DNA of 60,733 bases from Bacteroidales bacterium (GTDB lineage Bacteria; Bacteroidota; Bacteroidia; Bacteroidales; UBA932), in the NCBI GenBank assembly GCA_020026355.1, contig JAHHQP010000010.1:1-60733 (forward strand), given 5' to 3'. Made by a program: the position numbers and the translations under genes. Of the stretch, positions 60,065-60,733 are shown one piece after another. Within the stretch, counting starts at the first letter, position 1. Each line of letters opens with the position of its first letter. The notes under the pieces are model-generated. The model did no database searches, was not told the DNA's origin, and worked only from the letters and a program-made list of their open reading frames with translations.

Positions 60065-60733
60065 ATGGAAGCTAAAATCATGAAATCCATCAAGAATTTC
60101 TTCAGCAGGCAGAACAGCATCACCCGCTCCATCACAGCATTGGTCCTCAGCCTCATCCTCCTCATCTGGCCGACCCTCATCGACAGGCCGCTCGTGCTGG
60201 GCATCGGCGCGATCATGGTGCTCGTCGCCGTCATAGATGTCATCCGCGCCTCCATCCGAGCACGATCCGCCGCTCGGAAGGAAGAAGGCAAGACCAACGC
60301 CTGGAAAGCTATCCAGGAAATCTCCCTGGACTCCTATTTCTTCTTTGCCGGAGGTCTGGTGTTCCTCATCATTCCAGAAACGATATTGAACGGACTCATA
60401 CCGGTTCTGGGCATTCTCCTCATCATCGCCGCGATCATCCAGCTTGTCAGCTGCCTCTCGATCATCAAGGTGCTGAAGAAGGAGCCGGCCGGAATGTGGA
60501 CCAGCCTGCTGGTACCGGTCATCACGATCGGACTGTGCTGCGCGATCCTCGCCTATACCTTCGAGCCGGCCGCCCACCTCTTGTTCACCGGCATCACCTT
60601 GCTTTTCTATGCGATCAGCGAGCTGGCCAGAATGATCTATTTCGAGCTGAAACTGTCTGACGAGCCTCAGGTCAATGAGGCCGTTGCTGACGCTGCTCAG
60701 GCCAATGGAGCCGATCCTGCCACCGCTAAGGCC
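60065..60733 (+). CDS. DUF308/HdeD-like membrane protein, C-terminus off the window
   Basis: The frame is open from ATG 60065 to the right edge, 223 residues. Six or so hydrophobic helices in pairs (for example SITALVLSLILLIWPTLI and LGIGAIMVLVAVIDVI) match the DUF308/HdeD repeat pattern, with a charged loop at about 65-80 and an Ala/Asp-rich tail. Function of the family is unclear, with acid-stress links in enterobacteria. It is divergent from the peptidase gene, with a 71-bp gap. Confidence 0.7.
   Translation, partial: MEAKIMKSIKNFFSRQNSITRSITALVLSLILLIWPTLIDRPLVLGIGAIMVLVAVIDVIRASIRARSAARKEEGKTNAWKAIQEISLDSYFFFAGGLVFLIIPETILNGLIPVLGILLIIAAIIQLVSCLSIIKVLKKEPAGMWTSLLVPVITIGLCCAILAYTFEPAAHLLFTGITLLFYAISELARMIYFELKLSDEPQVNEAVADAAQANGADPATAKA

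Overview
The window reads as chromosome from a member of Bacteroidales with fairly GC-rich coding DNA. The evidence is the complete six-gene Na+-NQR operon, SusC/SusD-type glycan uptake, BACON, DUF1735 and FimB/Mfa2-type lipoproteins, lipobox signal peptides, and three promoters with the Bacteroidetes arrangement TTTG-N20-TAnnTTTG. It resembles uncultured gut Bacteroidales, but no rRNA or marker here fixes the genus.

Layout. 1-3.7 kb: a partial DUF6359-type lipoprotein and the PcrA/UvrD helicase, both minus. 3.8-9.8 kb: nqrABCDEF, plus. 9.8-12.2 kb: a DUF47 protein and two glycosyltransferases, minus. 12.4-15.4 kb: a small outer-membrane protein and two overlapping FimB/Mfa2-like lipoproteins. 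15.4-24.1 kb: uvrA, tRNA-Asp, a MATE and a DMT exporter, a ZIP transporter, and a ROK-kinase/phosphomannose-isomerase fusion.

24.3-49.6 kb is the centre of the window: a large polysaccharide-utilization locus (PUL) for alpha-mannosidic N-glycans or mannan. An ECF sigma factor sits at one end and a FecR anti-sigma in the middle. The minus arm encodes SusC with an STN signalling domain, SusD, a GH18-like protein without a catalytic motif, two LamG lipoproteins and a GH18 endo-beta-N-acetylglucosaminidase. The plus arm is a tight six-gene operon: MFS transporter, GH130 phosphorylase, GH92, a GH92-GH125 fusion, a second lipoprotein GH92 in which Gln replaces the catalytic acid, and GH97. The inferred path is release of the glycan at the surface by GH18, import by SusCD, trimming by GH97, GH92 and GH125, transport of Man-GlcNAc inward by the MFS protein, and phosphorolysis by GH130. 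The ROK-ManA fusion and the mannose-1-phosphate guanylyltransferase at 57.5 kb connect mannose to central metabolism and GDP-mannose.

49.7-57.2 kb is AT-richer and accessory: small orphan ORFs, one resembling a SecB-like antitoxin chaperone; two lipoproteins; a decayed ECF sigma gene; a queuosine-salvage operon with a possible preQ1-type leader; an intact XRE regulator next to a wrecked hipA; and a 441-aa protein I do not recognise. 57.2-60.7 kb: two tRNA-Lys genes, the guanylyltransferase, a uracil-DNA-glycosylase-fold protein, an M28-like peptidase and a partial DUF308-like membrane protein.
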